From positions 960,501-1,024,500 of the forward strand of contig NZ_JARUBJ010000002.1 of NCBI RefSeq assembly GCF_029626145.1: 64,000 nt of DNA, written 5' to 3'. The position numbers and the translations under genes are program-made. Position 1 is the first letter of the stretch, and each line of letters begins with the position of its first letter. Below are positions 17,624-26,991 of the stretch, in pieces. Origin of the DNA: Micromonospora sp. WMMD961. Lineage in GTDB: Bacteria; Actinomycetota; Actinomycetes; Mycobacteriales; Micromonosporaceae. A model generated the notes under the pieces. It did not search any database, was not told the DNA's origin, and saw only the letters and a program-made list of their open reading frames with translations.

Positions 17624-18544
17624 TCAGCGTGCGAGGCCTGGCATGGTGAAGTCAGCGAGGGAAAAGGAGACTGGACGCCACGCAGTAGGCAGTGGGGTGA
17701 TCACCGCCGACTCGGTCCATGTAAACTCAGTAGTATCCGATGGAACCACCGAAGCGACATCCTGAGCGCTGACCTCGAAGACGCCAGCGATATGCGCTGG
17801 TTTAAGAACCGACGCGACAAAAGCCTCGCTTTTGAAGACGACCTGAGTGAGAATCCACTCGTCACCATAAACGACGCTTTTGTTGTACTCATTACGGCTC
17901 AAGTGAAAAGTGCCGCGGCTGTTGACGCTGCAACCTTTGACCTCGACGCGAAGCGCGGGCGGGCCGCTGCACTCGATGTCATAGCCAAATGTATCGGAGA
18001 TGGGCGCCACGTGGGTGGGATTCCGGCCGTCGGCTCGCAGCGCCGCCAGGATAACCGCCTCGGCGGCATCGCCCATTCGCTTAGCGAACTCGGACTCACG
18101 GGAAGGGCTCACTGAGCGGACGACGTCCAGAAGTATGTCGTCAAGCTCGGGATCAAGCCATTCCAAGTCGCGCAAGACATTTGTAGGGATGTACTCGCGG
18201 GAAACGCGGTGGGGCGACACCGCGAGGCGCAGCCAGGAAGGCTCGTCGTAGGTCAACAGCACCCGGGCAATATGACGCAAGGTTGCACTGTTAGCTATGC
18301 TCGCGATCCCGGCGAGCGGAGGCGCTAGAACAATCGACCTGGTTTGCTTGGCGAGCCCGACCGCCAGCAGGCGCTCCGCATGCGTTGTCAAATCCGTGGC
18401 CACCGCTATGAAGCCACCTTGGGCACTGGCGGCACCGACCCAGTCTGCGACATCGCGGCGCGGTGCAAGGTGAGCGGCATGACAGAGGAGCAGAACCGCG
18501 TGAGCTACACCGCGCTTAGGCAGCATCGAGCCGTGCCTTAACAT
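17624..18544 (-). CDS. DUF3883 (NOV C-terminal) PD-(D/E)XK-like protein
   Basis: 306 residues. The C-terminal half carries the DUF3883 signature: RMGDAAEAVILAALRADG, then FGYDIEC and LRVEVKGCS, then FHLSRNEY. The Asp of GYDI and E-x-K of VEVKG form a PD-(D/E)XK nuclease-like site. The N-terminal half is helical without a known domain. DUF3883 occurs in restriction-type defence proteins. The start is ATG 18544 (GAGG about 12 nt upstream, 29-nt overlap with the helicase) or ATG 18526 (11-nt overlap). Either way it is the last gene of the minus-strand operon and probably its nuclease. Confidence 0.75.
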   Translation of the reverse strand: MLRHGSMLPKRGVAHAVLLLCHAAHLAPRRDVADWVGAASAQGGFIAVATDLTTHAERLLAVGLAKQTRSIVLAPPLAGIASIANSATLRHIARVLLTYDEPSWLRLAVSPHRVSREYIPTNVLRDLEWLDPELDDILLDVVRSVSPSRESEFAKRMGDAAEAVILAALRADGRNPTHVAPISDTFGYDIECSGPPALRVEVKGCSVNSRGTFHLSRNEYNKSVVYGDEWILTQVVFKSEAFVASVLKPAHIAGVFEVSAQDVASVVPSDTTEFTWTESAVITPLPTAWRPVSFSLADFTMPGLAR

Positions 18545-20405
18545 GCGACGCGATAGCCTCTAGATCGTCCGAGGCTGCCGGCTGTTCGGGCGTGTCGTTG
18601 TCCGGCTCAGGAAGAGCCACACGAACCAAGCCTGGATCGTCCATTAGCACGGACAGCGCAGTGATCTTTTCACGCAGTCGAATGTTGATGGTCTCGTCGA
18701 TGCTTCCCTCACTGAGCAGCAGTGTAAACCGGGTAGTCACGTTGTCCTTGAGCCCGAGCCGGTGGATGCGGTCTTGGCTCTGCAGGAAGTGGCCAGCGTT
18801 GAAGGTCCGGTCGAGGTAGATGGCGTGATGGCACCAGTGGTGCAAGCTGATGCCTTCACCGCAGGCAGCCGGGTTGGCGAGCAGGACGTGGCAGTCTCGG
18901 TCGTGTCGGAAGCGATCCAGCTCGGCCTCGCGACTGAGCGCCCCGTTCGGCGCGCTATCTCGCGTGGGAATTCCTCCATGGACGATGGCCGGCTGGAAGC
19001 TCTTGAGGTGCGTGGCAAGCGACCGGATGTTACGTACGAAGGTAGACCAGACGATGACTTTTTCGCCACGTTCGCGCGCTTGTTCGACCATCGATTTAAC
19101 ATGCTGATACTTCCAAGGCGTTTCATAGTCCCGGTACCGGGCCAGCAGCTCGGCGAGCGGCTCGCTGCCGTCTAGGGCAAGCGGCGGGTGTATGAATCCA
19201 AGCTCGTCGGCGTCGTCCGAGCCGGCGACCAACAGCATCGGGTTAGTCGCGGCCTCCAATAGGTACATGACGACCCTACCGAGCCTGTCGAACTGCCGAC
19301 GGGTCGGGCGGTCGAGCTCGAAGTCGCCGCGATAACGACCTAGCAGAGCGCTATAAATCGCCTGCTGGATAGGACTCATCATTCGCGTAGTCACATCGAA
19401 AGTGGTGCCGGGCAGGCCAAGGCGTGACTTGGGCGTGCGGACGAAGTAGCGTTGAATCGCGGCGCTGGTCTGGCTCAGCACATCGTCGTCGCGACCCGCG
19501 CGTTCGTTGTAAGCGCTCGCCGGCAGAATCTTTTGGTCCTGTCCTGGATAGAGAAAGCGCATGAGGGCGATTAGGTCGAAGGCGCCTTGAGGGGCTGGGG
19601 TGCCGGTCAGGATGTCACGGCGCTGAGCGGCGTAGGCGAGGTCAAGCACCGCGCGGCCGTGCACTCCCTGGGCTCCACGCTTCACCCGGTGCGCTTCGTC
19701 GAGGATGACGTGGGTGGGTCGGCGGCCGACATACCCCCGGATGCGGTCGTAGTCGGAGGCGACGCGGTTGTAGCTAGTCAAGAGCACCTCGACGTCGCTA
19801 TCGATTGAGACAGCCCCAGCGTGGGTCGCGATGCGTGGCGGCCTCTCAAAACATGCGGCAGCATCCTCACGCCAGGCCTCGAAGGCGGCTAGGGGCGCGA
19901 TGACGAGAAGCTGCTCAACGTCCTTGCGAGCTCGCATCAAAGTGTAATTGGCCAGCGCTACCGTGGTCTTGCCGGCACCGGGGACGGAGAAGTCCGCACC
20001 GTGCGGGAGCCGCTGGATCATCGCGAGGTTCTCCAGCTGGAAGCCGCGCAATTGTCGGCGGAAGCCCGCTGCGGCTAGCTGGGCCGCTAGTGTGTCGGGC
20101 GAGGTCGGATGGGATCCGGCAGCTACGTCCTCGCGGCGCTTCTGGTCACTGATAAGCGAGCGAATCTGTTCCTGCAGCGTTGCGCCCAGCCGAACCGGCT
20201 CCGAAAAGACCGTTCGCACCTCACGGAGCGCTGTCAGTTCGGCCAGAAATACATCGACACGCACCTCCATGCGGTCGGCCGACCCGCCGATGATTCCTCG
20301 TGACATCGATGCCTGCAGGCGGGCCCAAGCCCCAGCGACGGCTGGGGCCTGGCGGGTGACGACGACGAGCGGGCGGCCCTGCTGATAGAGCTCGGCAAAA
20401 ATCAC
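18516..20405 (-). CDS. SNF2-type superfamily 2 helicase
   Basis: 629 residues, ATP-dependent DNA translocase. Motif I is FSVPGAGKTTVAL, motif II VILDEAHRVKRG, motif III LTGTPAP. The C-terminal RecA lobe has VIVWSTFVRN, NPAACGEGISLHHW and QSQDRIHRLG (arginine fingers). All motifs look intact. The 130-residue N-terminal extension is unassigned. Motif I lacks the DEMGLGKT form of Swi2/Snf2 remodellers and resembles helicases of restriction-like operons. GTG 20405 overlaps the TGA of the ParB-like gene by 4 nt, so translation is coupled. It probably moves along DNA to license the DUF3883 nuclease. Confidence 0.88.
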   Translation of the reverse strand: MIFAELYQQGRPLVVVTRQAPAVAGAWARLQASMSRGIIGGSADRMEVRVDVFLAELTALREVRTVFSEPVRLGATLQEQIRSLISDQKRREDVAAGSHPTSPDTLAAQLAAAGFRRQLRGFQLENLAMIQRLPHGADFSVPGAGKTTVALANYTLMRARKDVEQLLVIAPLAAFEAWREDAAACFERPPRIATHAGAVSIDSDVEVLLTSYNRVASDYDRIRGYVGRRPTHVILDEAHRVKRGAQGVHGRAVLDLAYAAQRRDILTGTPAPQGAFDLIALMRFLYPGQDQKILPASAYNERAGRDDDVLSQTSAAIQRYFVRTPKSRLGLPGTTFDVTTRMMSPIQQAIYSALLGRYRGDFELDRPTRRQFDRLGRVVMYLLEAATNPMLLVAGSDDADELGFIHPPLALDGSEPLAELLARYRDYETPWKYQHVKSMVEQARERGEKVIVWSTFVRNIRSLATHLKSFQPAIVHGGIPTRDSAPNGALSREAELDRFRHDRDCHVLLANPAACGEGISLHHWCHHAIYLDRTFNAGHFLQSQDRIHRLGLKDNVTTRFTLLLSEGSIDETINIRLREKITALSVLMDDPGLVRVALPEPDNDTPEQPAASDDLEAIASHVKARLDAA

Positions 20406-21730
20406 GCCTGGCGGCTTTCGATTTCGTTCAGCAGACCTCTGATTTCGGCGAGTTTAAGACCGAAGGTATGCTCATCCCACTCAGTCTGAGCCCGAGCCTT
20501 TGGGAGATCTTTGCCGATTCGCCTAAGCGCGTTGATCGCCTTATCAGCCTGGGAAAGAGGAGCCTTGACTGCTGACTGGTCTGCCACTTCGTCTGCGGCC
20601 TCCTCTGCGGCAGCGACGATTGCGCCACGTAGGGAGGTGAGAACCTGACGGGCGGAGACTCTGTCCCCGTTACCGAGGTCTACGTTCTCATCGGGCGTCC
20701 GAGCAGCAATCAAGCTGAGCAGCTCATTTAACGGCTGCGCAGGTGGGTCCTCGCCAAGCAGGTCGTCCAGCAGGTCGTCGCCCGGATCGGTAGCCTCGGC
20801 GGAATGGGCGGCGGCGAGCACCGGCTTGAGCGCCGGATCACGCTCTATTTCGCGATGGATAAGCTGTGCGGCGTCTGCACGCCGGAGATGACGCAGCTTG
20901 CGGTACTCCACGTTGGCCAACGTGCCGAGGAAATATGCCGCCCGCACACTGTCGGCCTCGGCCGCGGGTTTGTTTCGAATATGCCCGGTCAGCTCAGTAA
21001 AGGCGGACTCGTTGTCGGCGAAATCGACGTGCAGGCGAGCGCCCTTCGACAGGTCAACTAGCTGGTGCACCTGTTGAAGCTTATCGTGCAAATCCCGCAC
21101 TTTCGCAACGTCGCTGTGCATGCGACGGGCGACGCGCCCAAAGTCCTTGCCCTCGCGATCGTAAAGTTCTTCGATGAGGAACGCTTCATTAACCCATGAG
21201 TACTCTTGCTTAAAGTCGCGCGCGATCTGCAGTTCTGCCTCAAGATCGACAAGCTCGTCGATCTGGGCGTCTTCCGGGAGGACAAGGCATTGGACGTAAC
21301 GCGCTCTCAACCAATCGTCGTCCTGATATAGGGAGCGCAAGGCGGCGGTACGCCGATTTCCATTGATAAGAACACCCTCGGCAGTGATGATTGCAGGGTC
21401 CTGCTGACCGCGATCTCTCAGGTCCGCCTTTAGCTCTTTGAAGCCTTCCTGGCTGGTGAGGATGCGGTACTGCGCCTCCTGTGCGACCGGGCCGAGCGGG
21501 TCAGCACTGAACAGATCAGCTTGGCCAGCGCGGTGAATCTCACGGCGCTGCTCGGCCTTGGTGCGATGGTTGAGCGTGGAAAAGCGGACCCAGGCAACCT
21601 CAACCTCGACCTGCGGCAACTCCTTCTGCTCGCGTGGCCAGGCCGGAACCAGCACATGGCGCGTTGGGGGACGGTTCCGCAGCAGCGCCACGCGATCCTG
21701 GTCAAGCATCGGATTGAGCAACCGGATCAT
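20402..21730 (-). CDS. ParB-like nucleic-acid-binding protein
   Basis: 442 residues. The N-terminal half has the ParB/sulfiredoxin pattern: FKELKADLRDRGQQDPAIIT then VLINGNRRTAALRSL (the GNRR box that binds NTP in ParB-like domains). An HTH-like stretch follows (DFGRVARRMHSDVAKVRDL), then a helical region and an acidic spacer DDLLDDLLGEDPP. No partitioning ATPase (ParA) is nearby, so a chromosome-segregation role is unlikely; ParB-like domains also serve as DNA readers or nickases in defence operons. ATG 21730 overlaps the upstream TGA by 4 nt. Confidence 0.78.
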   Translation of the reverse strand: MIRLLNPMLDQDRVALLRNRPPTRHVLVPAWPREQKELPQVEVEVAWVRFSTLNHRTKAEQRREIHRAGQADLFSADPLGPVAQEAQYRILTSQEGFKELKADLRDRGQQDPAIITAEGVLINGNRRTAALRSLYQDDDWLRARYVQCLVLPEDAQIDELVDLEAELQIARDFKQEYSWVNEAFLIEELYDREGKDFGRVARRMHSDVAKVRDLHDKLQQVHQLVDLSKGARLHVDFADNESAFTELTGHIRNKPAAEADSVRAAYFLGTLANVEYRKLRHLRRADAAQLIHREIERDPALKPVLAAAHSAEATDPGDDLLDDLLGEDPPAQPLNELLSLIAARTPDENVDLGNGDRVSARQVLTSLRGAIVAAAEEAADEVADQSAVKAPLSQADKAINALRRIGKDLPKARAQTEWDEHTFGLKLAEIRGLLNEIESRQA

Positions 21731-22662
21731 CTCCTGTAGGTGGTCGAACGGCCGATGCCGAATCTAGCCGAGATGGTGGTTCGGACCTCGCCGTTTTTGC
21801 GCTGGAAACCGACATGCCCCAGATACGCCGGCAAGGCCTGCCTATCAATTCCGAATAGGCCGAGCAAGATGCCGGGAAAGAAACGCTGCTCCGTACCCGC
21901 CCAGTTCAAGTCGCGTGCATCGGGATTGCTGCTGTCGGGCATGATATAGATGCACGGCGGGGGTACAAGTAGCCCGCCAATTTGAACGGCTCGATTCTGC
22001 TTCGGGCACCGGCGCTTGGGTGTACCACATAGGTGATTGTGAAATATGACGCCATCTACAGTCCGGTCGGCCGGGTCAAGGACGCGGGTGCGCATGCGCT
22101 GGATGCCCTTAGCGATGTGCTCACCCGGTTCGGCCTTCATGCTATCGCATAGCCACCAGAGGTACGTCTCGCGCGCCCAATCCGGCACCGACCAGCGAAT
22201 GCTGCTATGTACGCCATCCGGGCAGCCTTTCTGGATGATCGCCACGTCGCCAAACCGGGGGACCGACAGCCGGTAAATAGTGTCATCGCCGTACTGGGGT
22301 TTGGTGACGCTGTCTACCAATCCCGCCCCCAGCAGCGCCTCCAGGATGTCGAGCAAAAATTGGCGGCGGCCGGCGTTGCTCGCGCTCATGCTGCCGCGCG
22401 CTGCTTCAATCGCCGCGGGCACTGCGTCGCGATACTCCTCGGCCGTCAGTCCGTACCGGGCCAGCACCTCGGTATCCGTGACCAAGTTCTGGATGAGGTA
22501 GTCCACCCGGCGCACGGCGTCAGGCGTCGGCGCCCCCGCATGGCGACATGGTGCAGCTTCGTCCGGCAGCACTGTCGTTAGCCTCCCCAGATGTCCGGCC
22601 CCGTCCACCAGGCCGTTGGGCGATCCTATGGACGGTCTCGTTCCAGGACCATGGACTTTCAT
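21727..22662 (-). CDS. Uncharacterised first gene of the helicase operon
   Basis: 311 residues, no recognised family. The first 45 residues are Pro/Gly-rich and may not be translated; a later start near VDYLIQNLVTDTEVLARYGL is possible. The middle shows a beta-rich segment IYRLSVPRFGDVAIIQKG, in which Asp and Q-x-K are spaced like a PD-(D/E)XK core. Two cysteine/histidine clusters follow (FHNHLCGTPKRRCPKQNR). The end contains a helix-strand region RTTISARFGIGRSTTYRR. It leads an operon of four overlapping genes, so it probably supplies target recognition or a second catalytic activity. Function unknown. Confidence 0.65.
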   Translation of the reverse strand: MKVHGPGTRPSIGSPNGLVDGAGHLGRLTTVLPDEAAPCRHAGAPTPDAVRRVDYLIQNLVTDTEVLARYGLTAEEYRDAVPAAIEAARGSMSASNAGRRQFLLDILEALLGAGLVDSVTKPQYGDDTIYRLSVPRFGDVAIIQKGCPDGVHSSIRWSVPDWARETYLWWLCDSMKAEPGEHIAKGIQRMRTRVLDPADRTVDGVIFHNHLCGTPKRRCPKQNRAVQIGGLLVPPPCIYIMPDSSNPDARDLNWAGTEQRFFPGILLGLFGIDRQALPAYLGHVGFQRKNGEVRTTISARFGIGRSTTYRR

Positions 22663-23525
22663 GTTGCTGCGGGCCGCTCAGCCCGAGATCCCACAGTCAT
22701 GATTGCGGCACAGAAGAATACAGTCTGCTGCCGGCTGAGGGCGAGCACCAGGGCCGCCCCGAAAGTTCCTCGGATACTTCTGTCCTGCTCGCAGGAAGTT
22801 GACGAGGCCGATGGCCCATGGTCAGCGGCTCGCACGGCAGCGTCAGGACTTCGGGCCTGGTCCTTCAGGGACCGTCCTTCGGGGACCGTCAGTCTTTTCG
22901 ATTCGGAGAGCTGCGCTGGAGGCAGCGGCGTGTTGAGACGCAGCCGTCATGATCTGTGGTGAGGTCGTTGGCGGACGAGCGCCGACGAGAGTTGCGTGGG
23001 ATCGGCGTCGGGCGGGCGGCAGCCTAGCCAGGAATCCAGAATTCGCAGCGGTGCCTGGCTCGACGGCGATCGTGGTGATCCCGCCGTCGAAGGTCGAAGA
23101 GTGTGGCGGCGTGGCTCGTCCTGGCGACGGGAACTAGCGCGGTGCCCGGAACGGGGGCGCGTCGAATGCGGTGCCGTACCCGGCGATGACGTCAAGATCG
23201 CCAGAAGAGCCGAAGTTGATCTCCAACGTGATCAAACAGCGATGGGTCTTCGAGCGAAGTCTGAGCCCGGCTCATCCATCATCGCCAGCTCATTCACGAC
23301 CATGAAGCCCACGCGACAACTTCGACGGCGTGATCACCATCATCATGATCGACATCCCTGCCAAGCGCCTCATGACTCAGCAGATCAACTCGATAATCGG
23401 TACGAACGTCACATAACCGATGAAGCACGTGAACCGGACGTTATCTAAGCCTTTTGTGGTCGACGGGCCATGATCGTGGCGACTGACGCAGAATACGGCG
23501 TGCGACCCGCGAGCCCCGATGGCTT
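22663..23525. other. 863-bp divergent promoter region
   Basis: The largest gene-free gap of the 15.8-26 kb island lies between the divergent helicase operon and the methyltransferase operon. No frame has convincing codon use. CAGGGACCGTCC-type direct repeats occur near 22867-22890 (GGGACCGTC three times). It must hold the promoters of both operons, so shared regulation, perhaps by methylation state, is possible. Confidence 0.45.
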
Positions 23526-24737
23526 GTGGATCAACGTAAGGTTTGTACTGTAAGACCCGTGACCGAGCTAGTGTTGATCCCTTCCGATGCCAGCGCTACC
23601 AAGCCCACCGCGGCGGAGTTCTTCGCCGGCATAGGTCTCGTGCGCCTCGGTCTAGAGGACGCCGGCTTTGAGGTCACCTGGTCGAACGACATCGAACCGG
23701 CCAAGAAGGAGATGTACGAAGGTCACTTCAGGGACCCGGTTGGCGCGCACACCTACGAGCCCGGCGACATAGCGAACGTCAAGGGCGCTCAGATGCCAGA
23801 CGACCTAGCCTTGGCCTGGGCGTCATTTCCCTGCACCGACCTATCCCTGGCAGGCGCACGACGCGGCCTCGCTGGCAGCGAATCAGGAACATTTTGGCAC
23901 TTCGTGCGAGTGCTTGAGCAGATGGGCGACCGACGGCCGTCCGTCGTGGCGTTGGAAAACGTCGTAGGCCTGGCGACCAGCCACGGCGGCGAGGACCTTG
24001 CCGCCGCCATCCGCGCCCTAAATGATCTTGACTACTCAGTGGATGTGCTCGCGCTCGATGCCCGTCGCTTCGTGCCGCAGTCACGCCCACGGCTATTCCT
24101 CGTTGGCGCGCTTGAGCCCCCAGCCGACGAGCCCGTCCCCAACAGCGAGCTGCGGCCGGACTGGCTGCAAGCGCCGTTCGGCGATCCGAGCTTGCGGACT
24201 CACCGCACTTTGCTGCCGGCGCCTCCGCCGCCGATGACCACAGGCTTGACCGAGCTCGCGGACAAGGTGCCGTCCAGCAGCGACCTCTGGTGGGATGAGC
24301 AGCGCCAGGCAGCCTTCGTCAGCTCCCTGTCGCCCATTCAGGCCGAGCGGCTGGAATCCCTACGCAAGGGTCGCGGACTCTCCCGTCGAACCGCGTACCG
24401 GCGCACCCGCGCCGGGAAGCCGACCTGGGAGATCCGTCCCGATGACATTTCCGGATGCTTGCGCACAGCGCGAGGTGGGTCCTCGAAGCAGGCCGTCGTC
24501 GAGGCTGGGCAGGGCAAGGTTCGGGTGCGTTGGATGACGCCGCGGGAGTACGCGAAGCTGATGGGCGCCGCTGACTACCGCCTTGACGGGCTGCGCACGA
24601 ATCAGGCTCTGTTCGGCTTCGGTGACGCGGTGTGCGTGCCTGTGGTGGCGTGGCTCGGCCGTGAGTATCTGATGCCGCTCGTGCGCGGCGAGCTGCGCTC
24701 GGCGGAGTCGCGACGCCTGGCGGTGGTGGGTGCCTAG
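23526..24737 (+). CDS. DNA cytosine-5 methyltransferase
   Basis: 403 residues. It transfers methyl from SAM to C5 of cytosine in a specific site. Motif I AEFFAGIGLVRLGLEDAG, motif IV SFPCTDLSLAG (catalytic Cys), motif VI VVALENV, motif VIII QSRPRLFLVG, motif IX region RTARGGSSKQAV and motif X GFGDAVCVPV are all present. The target-recognition region lies around residues 205-310. The start is GTG 23526 or a later GTG near 23559. The 3' end overlaps the GIY-YIG gene by 8 nt, and a Vsr gene follows, the usual partner that repairs T:G mismatches from deaminated 5-methylcytosine. Confidence 0.92.
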   Translation: MDQRKVCTVRPVTELVLIPSDASATKPTAAEFFAGIGLVRLGLEDAGFEVTWSNDIEPAKKEMYEGHFRDPVGAHTYEPGDIANVKGAQMPDDLALAWASFPCTDLSLAGARRGLAGSESGTFWHFVRVLEQMGDRRPSVVALENVVGLATSHGGEDLAAAIRALNDLDYSVDVLALDARRFVPQSRPRLFLVGALEPPADEPVPNSELRPDWLQAPFGDPSLRTHRTLLPAPPPPMTTGLTELADKVPSSSDLWWDEQRQAAFVSSLSPIQAERLESLRKGRGLSRRTAYRRTRAGKPTWEIRPDDISGCLRTARGGSSKQAVVEAGQGKVRVRWMTPREYAKLMGAADYRLDGLRTNQALFGFGDAVCVPVVAWLGREYLMPLVRGELRSAESRRLAVVGA

Positions 24738-25509
24738 CGTTCCTCGGCCGGCCCGCAACACGCTGCCGGCTCCGGCGGTCCGCGACTTTCGGGGAATGCT
24801 GGACGCGGCGCTCGCCACACGGGACGTGCATGGCCGGCAGTGGTCAGATGCCCGCTGGGGCTGCTACGCGTTCTACGACTACGACGGTGAGCCCATCTAC
24901 GTTGGCCAGACCAACGAGCGGTTGCGCGTGCGGGTGCGACGGCACCTGACCAACCAGCGCACCGACGCTGTGGCCATGCGCATCCTCGACGTCTTCGAGG
25001 TCGCCGAGATGGAACTGTGGCCGCTGTGGGAGTTCGAAGAGGTCGCGGGTAAACGACACCCGGACTACGCGGCAGCCCAGCAGAGGCTCAACGCGGTCGA
25101 GTACACCGCTTACTTGAAAGCGATCCGGGAGAGCCGCTTCAAGGCCATCCTCAACGAGAAAATCCCGCCAGTCTCACCGACTGTCGACCTGCCCACATCC
25201 GGCCGGTTTCCGCTCATTAGCGACGCCATCCGCCGTGAGAGGGGGCATCCGGATATCCGCATCGCCCGTCGTGCCGAGACGATCTCCCGACTCGCTGCGG
25301 TGGCGCATGAGCGGGGTGAGGTCTCCGACGGTCTGCGGCGGGTGCTGGTCATCCAAGGCGTCCGGCTGGCCTACATCGCCGCCGTCCGGCTGGCCTACGC
25401 CGAAGGCCGACCTACACCCGACCCCTCTGCCATCGACGTCACCGGTCTCGTCGGCAGTGTGTTGTTCGAGCATGACGACAGCCCTGACCTCTTCGACACG
25501 GACGGGTAG
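24730..25509 (+). CDS. GIY-YIG nuclease, probable restriction enzyme
   Basis: 259 residues. Residues 40-75 show the GIY-YIG core: GCYAFYDYDGEPIYVGQTNERLRVRVRRHL, with the two tyrosines, a downstream Arg and a later Glu (LNAVEYTAYL) in the places expected for catalysis. The C-terminal 90 residues are helical and may bind DNA. The GTG start overlaps the methyltransferase stop by 8 nt, so this is probably the cognate restriction endonuclease of a type II system. It is not obviously Eco29kI-like. The cut site cannot be predicted. Confidence 0.78.
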   Translation: MPSVPRPARNTLPAPAVRDFRGMLDAALATRDVHGRQWSDARWGCYAFYDYDGEPIYVGQTNERLRVRVRRHLTNQRTDAVAMRILDVFEVAEMELWPLWEFEEVAGKRHPDYAAAQQRLNAVEYTAYLKAIRESRFKAILNEKIPPVSPTVDLPTSGRFPLISDAIRRERGHPDIRIARRAETISRLAAVAHERGEVSDGLRRVLVIQGVRLAYIAAVRLAYAEGRPTPDPSAIDVTGLVGSVLFEHDDSPDLFDTDG

Positions 25510-25587
25510 CGGACCGAGACGACGGGCGCGCTTGGGCGCGGCGAGCACCGGACGGCTTTCGAGGCGGTTCTGACTAGGGTGAGAGAC

Positions 25588-26028
25588 ATGCCAGATCAGT
25601 CGTGGGCCTCCAGCCCGGCGACTCGACGCGCCATGCAGGGCAACCGTAGCCGCGACACCAGTCCAGAATTGGCGCTGCGCCGGGCGCTGCACGCCAAGGG
25701 CCTTCGCTACCGCGTCTGCGCTCAACCGCTTCCGGACCTGCGCCGCAAGATCGACATCATTTTCCGCCCAGCCCGCGTCGCCGTCGAGGTCTACGGATGC
25801 TTTTGGCACGGCTGCCCCCAGCACCACCGACAGCCGACGGCAAACAACAAATACTGGCGCGAGAAGCTCGCCAGAAACATGGACCGCGACCGACGGACTC
25901 ACCAGGCCCTCGAGGACGCCGGTTGGCTGCTGATCATCGTGTGGGAGCACGACGACCTAGCTGCGGCGGCGGGCCGGATCGCCGAGTCGGTGCGAGGCCG
26001 TCGAGGATTCAGTACGCCTGAAGGATGA
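25588..26028 (+). CDS. vsr: Very short patch repair endonuclease (Vsr)
   Basis: 146 residues from ATG 25588 (GTG 25579 is the alternative). Vsr nicks next to T:G mismatches created by deamination of 5-methylcytosine. Landmarks: RRAMQGNRSRDTSPELALRRALHAKGLRYRV, the Asp of KIDIIF, FWHGCPQHHRQP (zinc-site Cys and His) and YWREKLARNMDRDRR followed by WLLIIVWEHD. All match the family, and the length is normal. It lies 78 nt after the GIY-YIG gene and completes the methyltransferase operon. It argues that the methyltransferase is active in this host. Confidence 0.9.
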   Translation: MPDQSWASSPATRRAMQGNRSRDTSPELALRRALHAKGLRYRVCAQPLPDLRRKIDIIFRPARVAVEVYGCFWHGCPQHHRQPTANNKYWREKLARNMDRDRRTHQALEDAGWLLIIVWEHDDLAAAAGRIAESVRGRRGFSTPEG

Positions 26029-26289
26029 GAATCAAGGGCAGGGCCTTCTTGCACCAGCTAATACAGGGCGTTAGATGGCTAGGCCGTTGAGCTACGGCTC
26101 CCTCGCATGCCCTACTCGGCGTCCAACTCATGTTGCCGGTGCCGATGGTGGCACGGGCGTGCGTCGGCGCATGGTGGCGCTGCTAATTCCGAGCGCTGCG
26201 GACGCGTGAGGTGAGCGGTATTCGAGTCCCGGCGTGTTGTCCGCTTGATTTCCGCGACTTCAACTGTGGTGTCGGCTAGATTTCCCGGC

Positions 26290-26991
26290 ATGAGCCTGTT
26301 GGACAACGCGGCCGCGGTACTGGATGAGCGGGGCGTGCTTGAGCCGCTTGGCGGGTTGATCCGGCAGGTGTACCGGCGTGCCGCGGACCGGCACGAGCCG
26401 GAGCTCGGCGACGATGCGATGAGTTTCGGCACCACCGTGTGGCGCAACTTGACCAACCTGGGCAAGGCAACGTTCGCCGGTGTCGACGGAGTGCGGGTGC
26501 GGCTGGAGGACAACTCCCTGGAGGTCCTTTGCGCCGGGTACGTCGTGCGGCTCTACTCACTGCAGGGTGGGATCGAGTCGATCCGGTGGGAGGGTAGCGA
26601 GGCCCGGCTGGGCGGGGCGGTGGAGAACAGCCACGACGGCCAGTTGGCTTTCGACGACGACGAGCAGTTCCCGGAGGTCTTCGCCGGTATGGTGCCGCCC
26701 AAGCGGCATCTGCGCGTCGCGCACACCGGGGACATCACGACCGGCGAGGCGACGGCGTACCTCGGACTGCCCCGGGACAACCGTGAGGGCGGATCGCCGT
26801 GGTTCGAGGTGATGCTGTGGTTCGGCGAGGCGGTGACGGTCGGGACCCCGCTGCCGGTCGTCGGCGATCCGACCGGCGTGCCGGGGCAGCGGCACGATGA
26901 GCTGCCGATCCCCGAGCTGCCGATTGAGACGCTGCGGCCCGGCCTCGCCGCCGGCCGTACTTTCGGTGCTTCCGCCGGCCGATCGGCGTGA
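26290..26991 (+). CDS. Uncharacterised partner of an XRE-ImmA protein
   Basis: 233 residues from ATG 26290 (MSLLDNAAAVLDERGVLEPL). No family recognised. The first 80 residues look helical, then come alternating strands (VRVRLEDNSLEVLCAGYVVRLYSLQ) and an acidic patch FDDDEQFPEVFAGM. There is no signal peptide or membrane segment. Its TGA overlaps the GTG of the XRE-ImmA gene (GTGA, 4 nt), so the two are co-translated. Pairs like this are often toxin-antitoxin-like or stress-response modules, where the peptidase-HTH protein controls its partner. That role is only inferred. Confidence 0.65.
   Translation: MSLLDNAAAVLDERGVLEPLGGLIRQVYRRAADRHEPELGDDAMSFGTTVWRNLTNLGKATFAGVDGVRVRLEDNSLEVLCAGYVVRLYSLQGGIESIRWEGSEARLGGAVENSHDGQLAFDDDEQFPEVFAGMVPPKRHLRVAHTGDITTGEATAYLGLPRDNREGGSPWFEVMLWFGEAVTVGTPLPVVGDPTGVPGQRHDELPIPELPIETLRPGLAAGRTFGASAGRSA

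Noticed and set aside
20402..21730. Chromosome or plasmid partition ParB
   Set aside because: No ParA neighbour, no parS-like sites seen, and it is coupled to a helicase and nuclease.
17624..26028. DISARM, BREX, Dnd/Ssp or Druantia system
   Set aside because: No DrmA/DrmB, PglZ, DndBCD/SspBCD or DruE-type genes; only the m5C methyltransferase and SNF2 helicase overlap with some of those sets.
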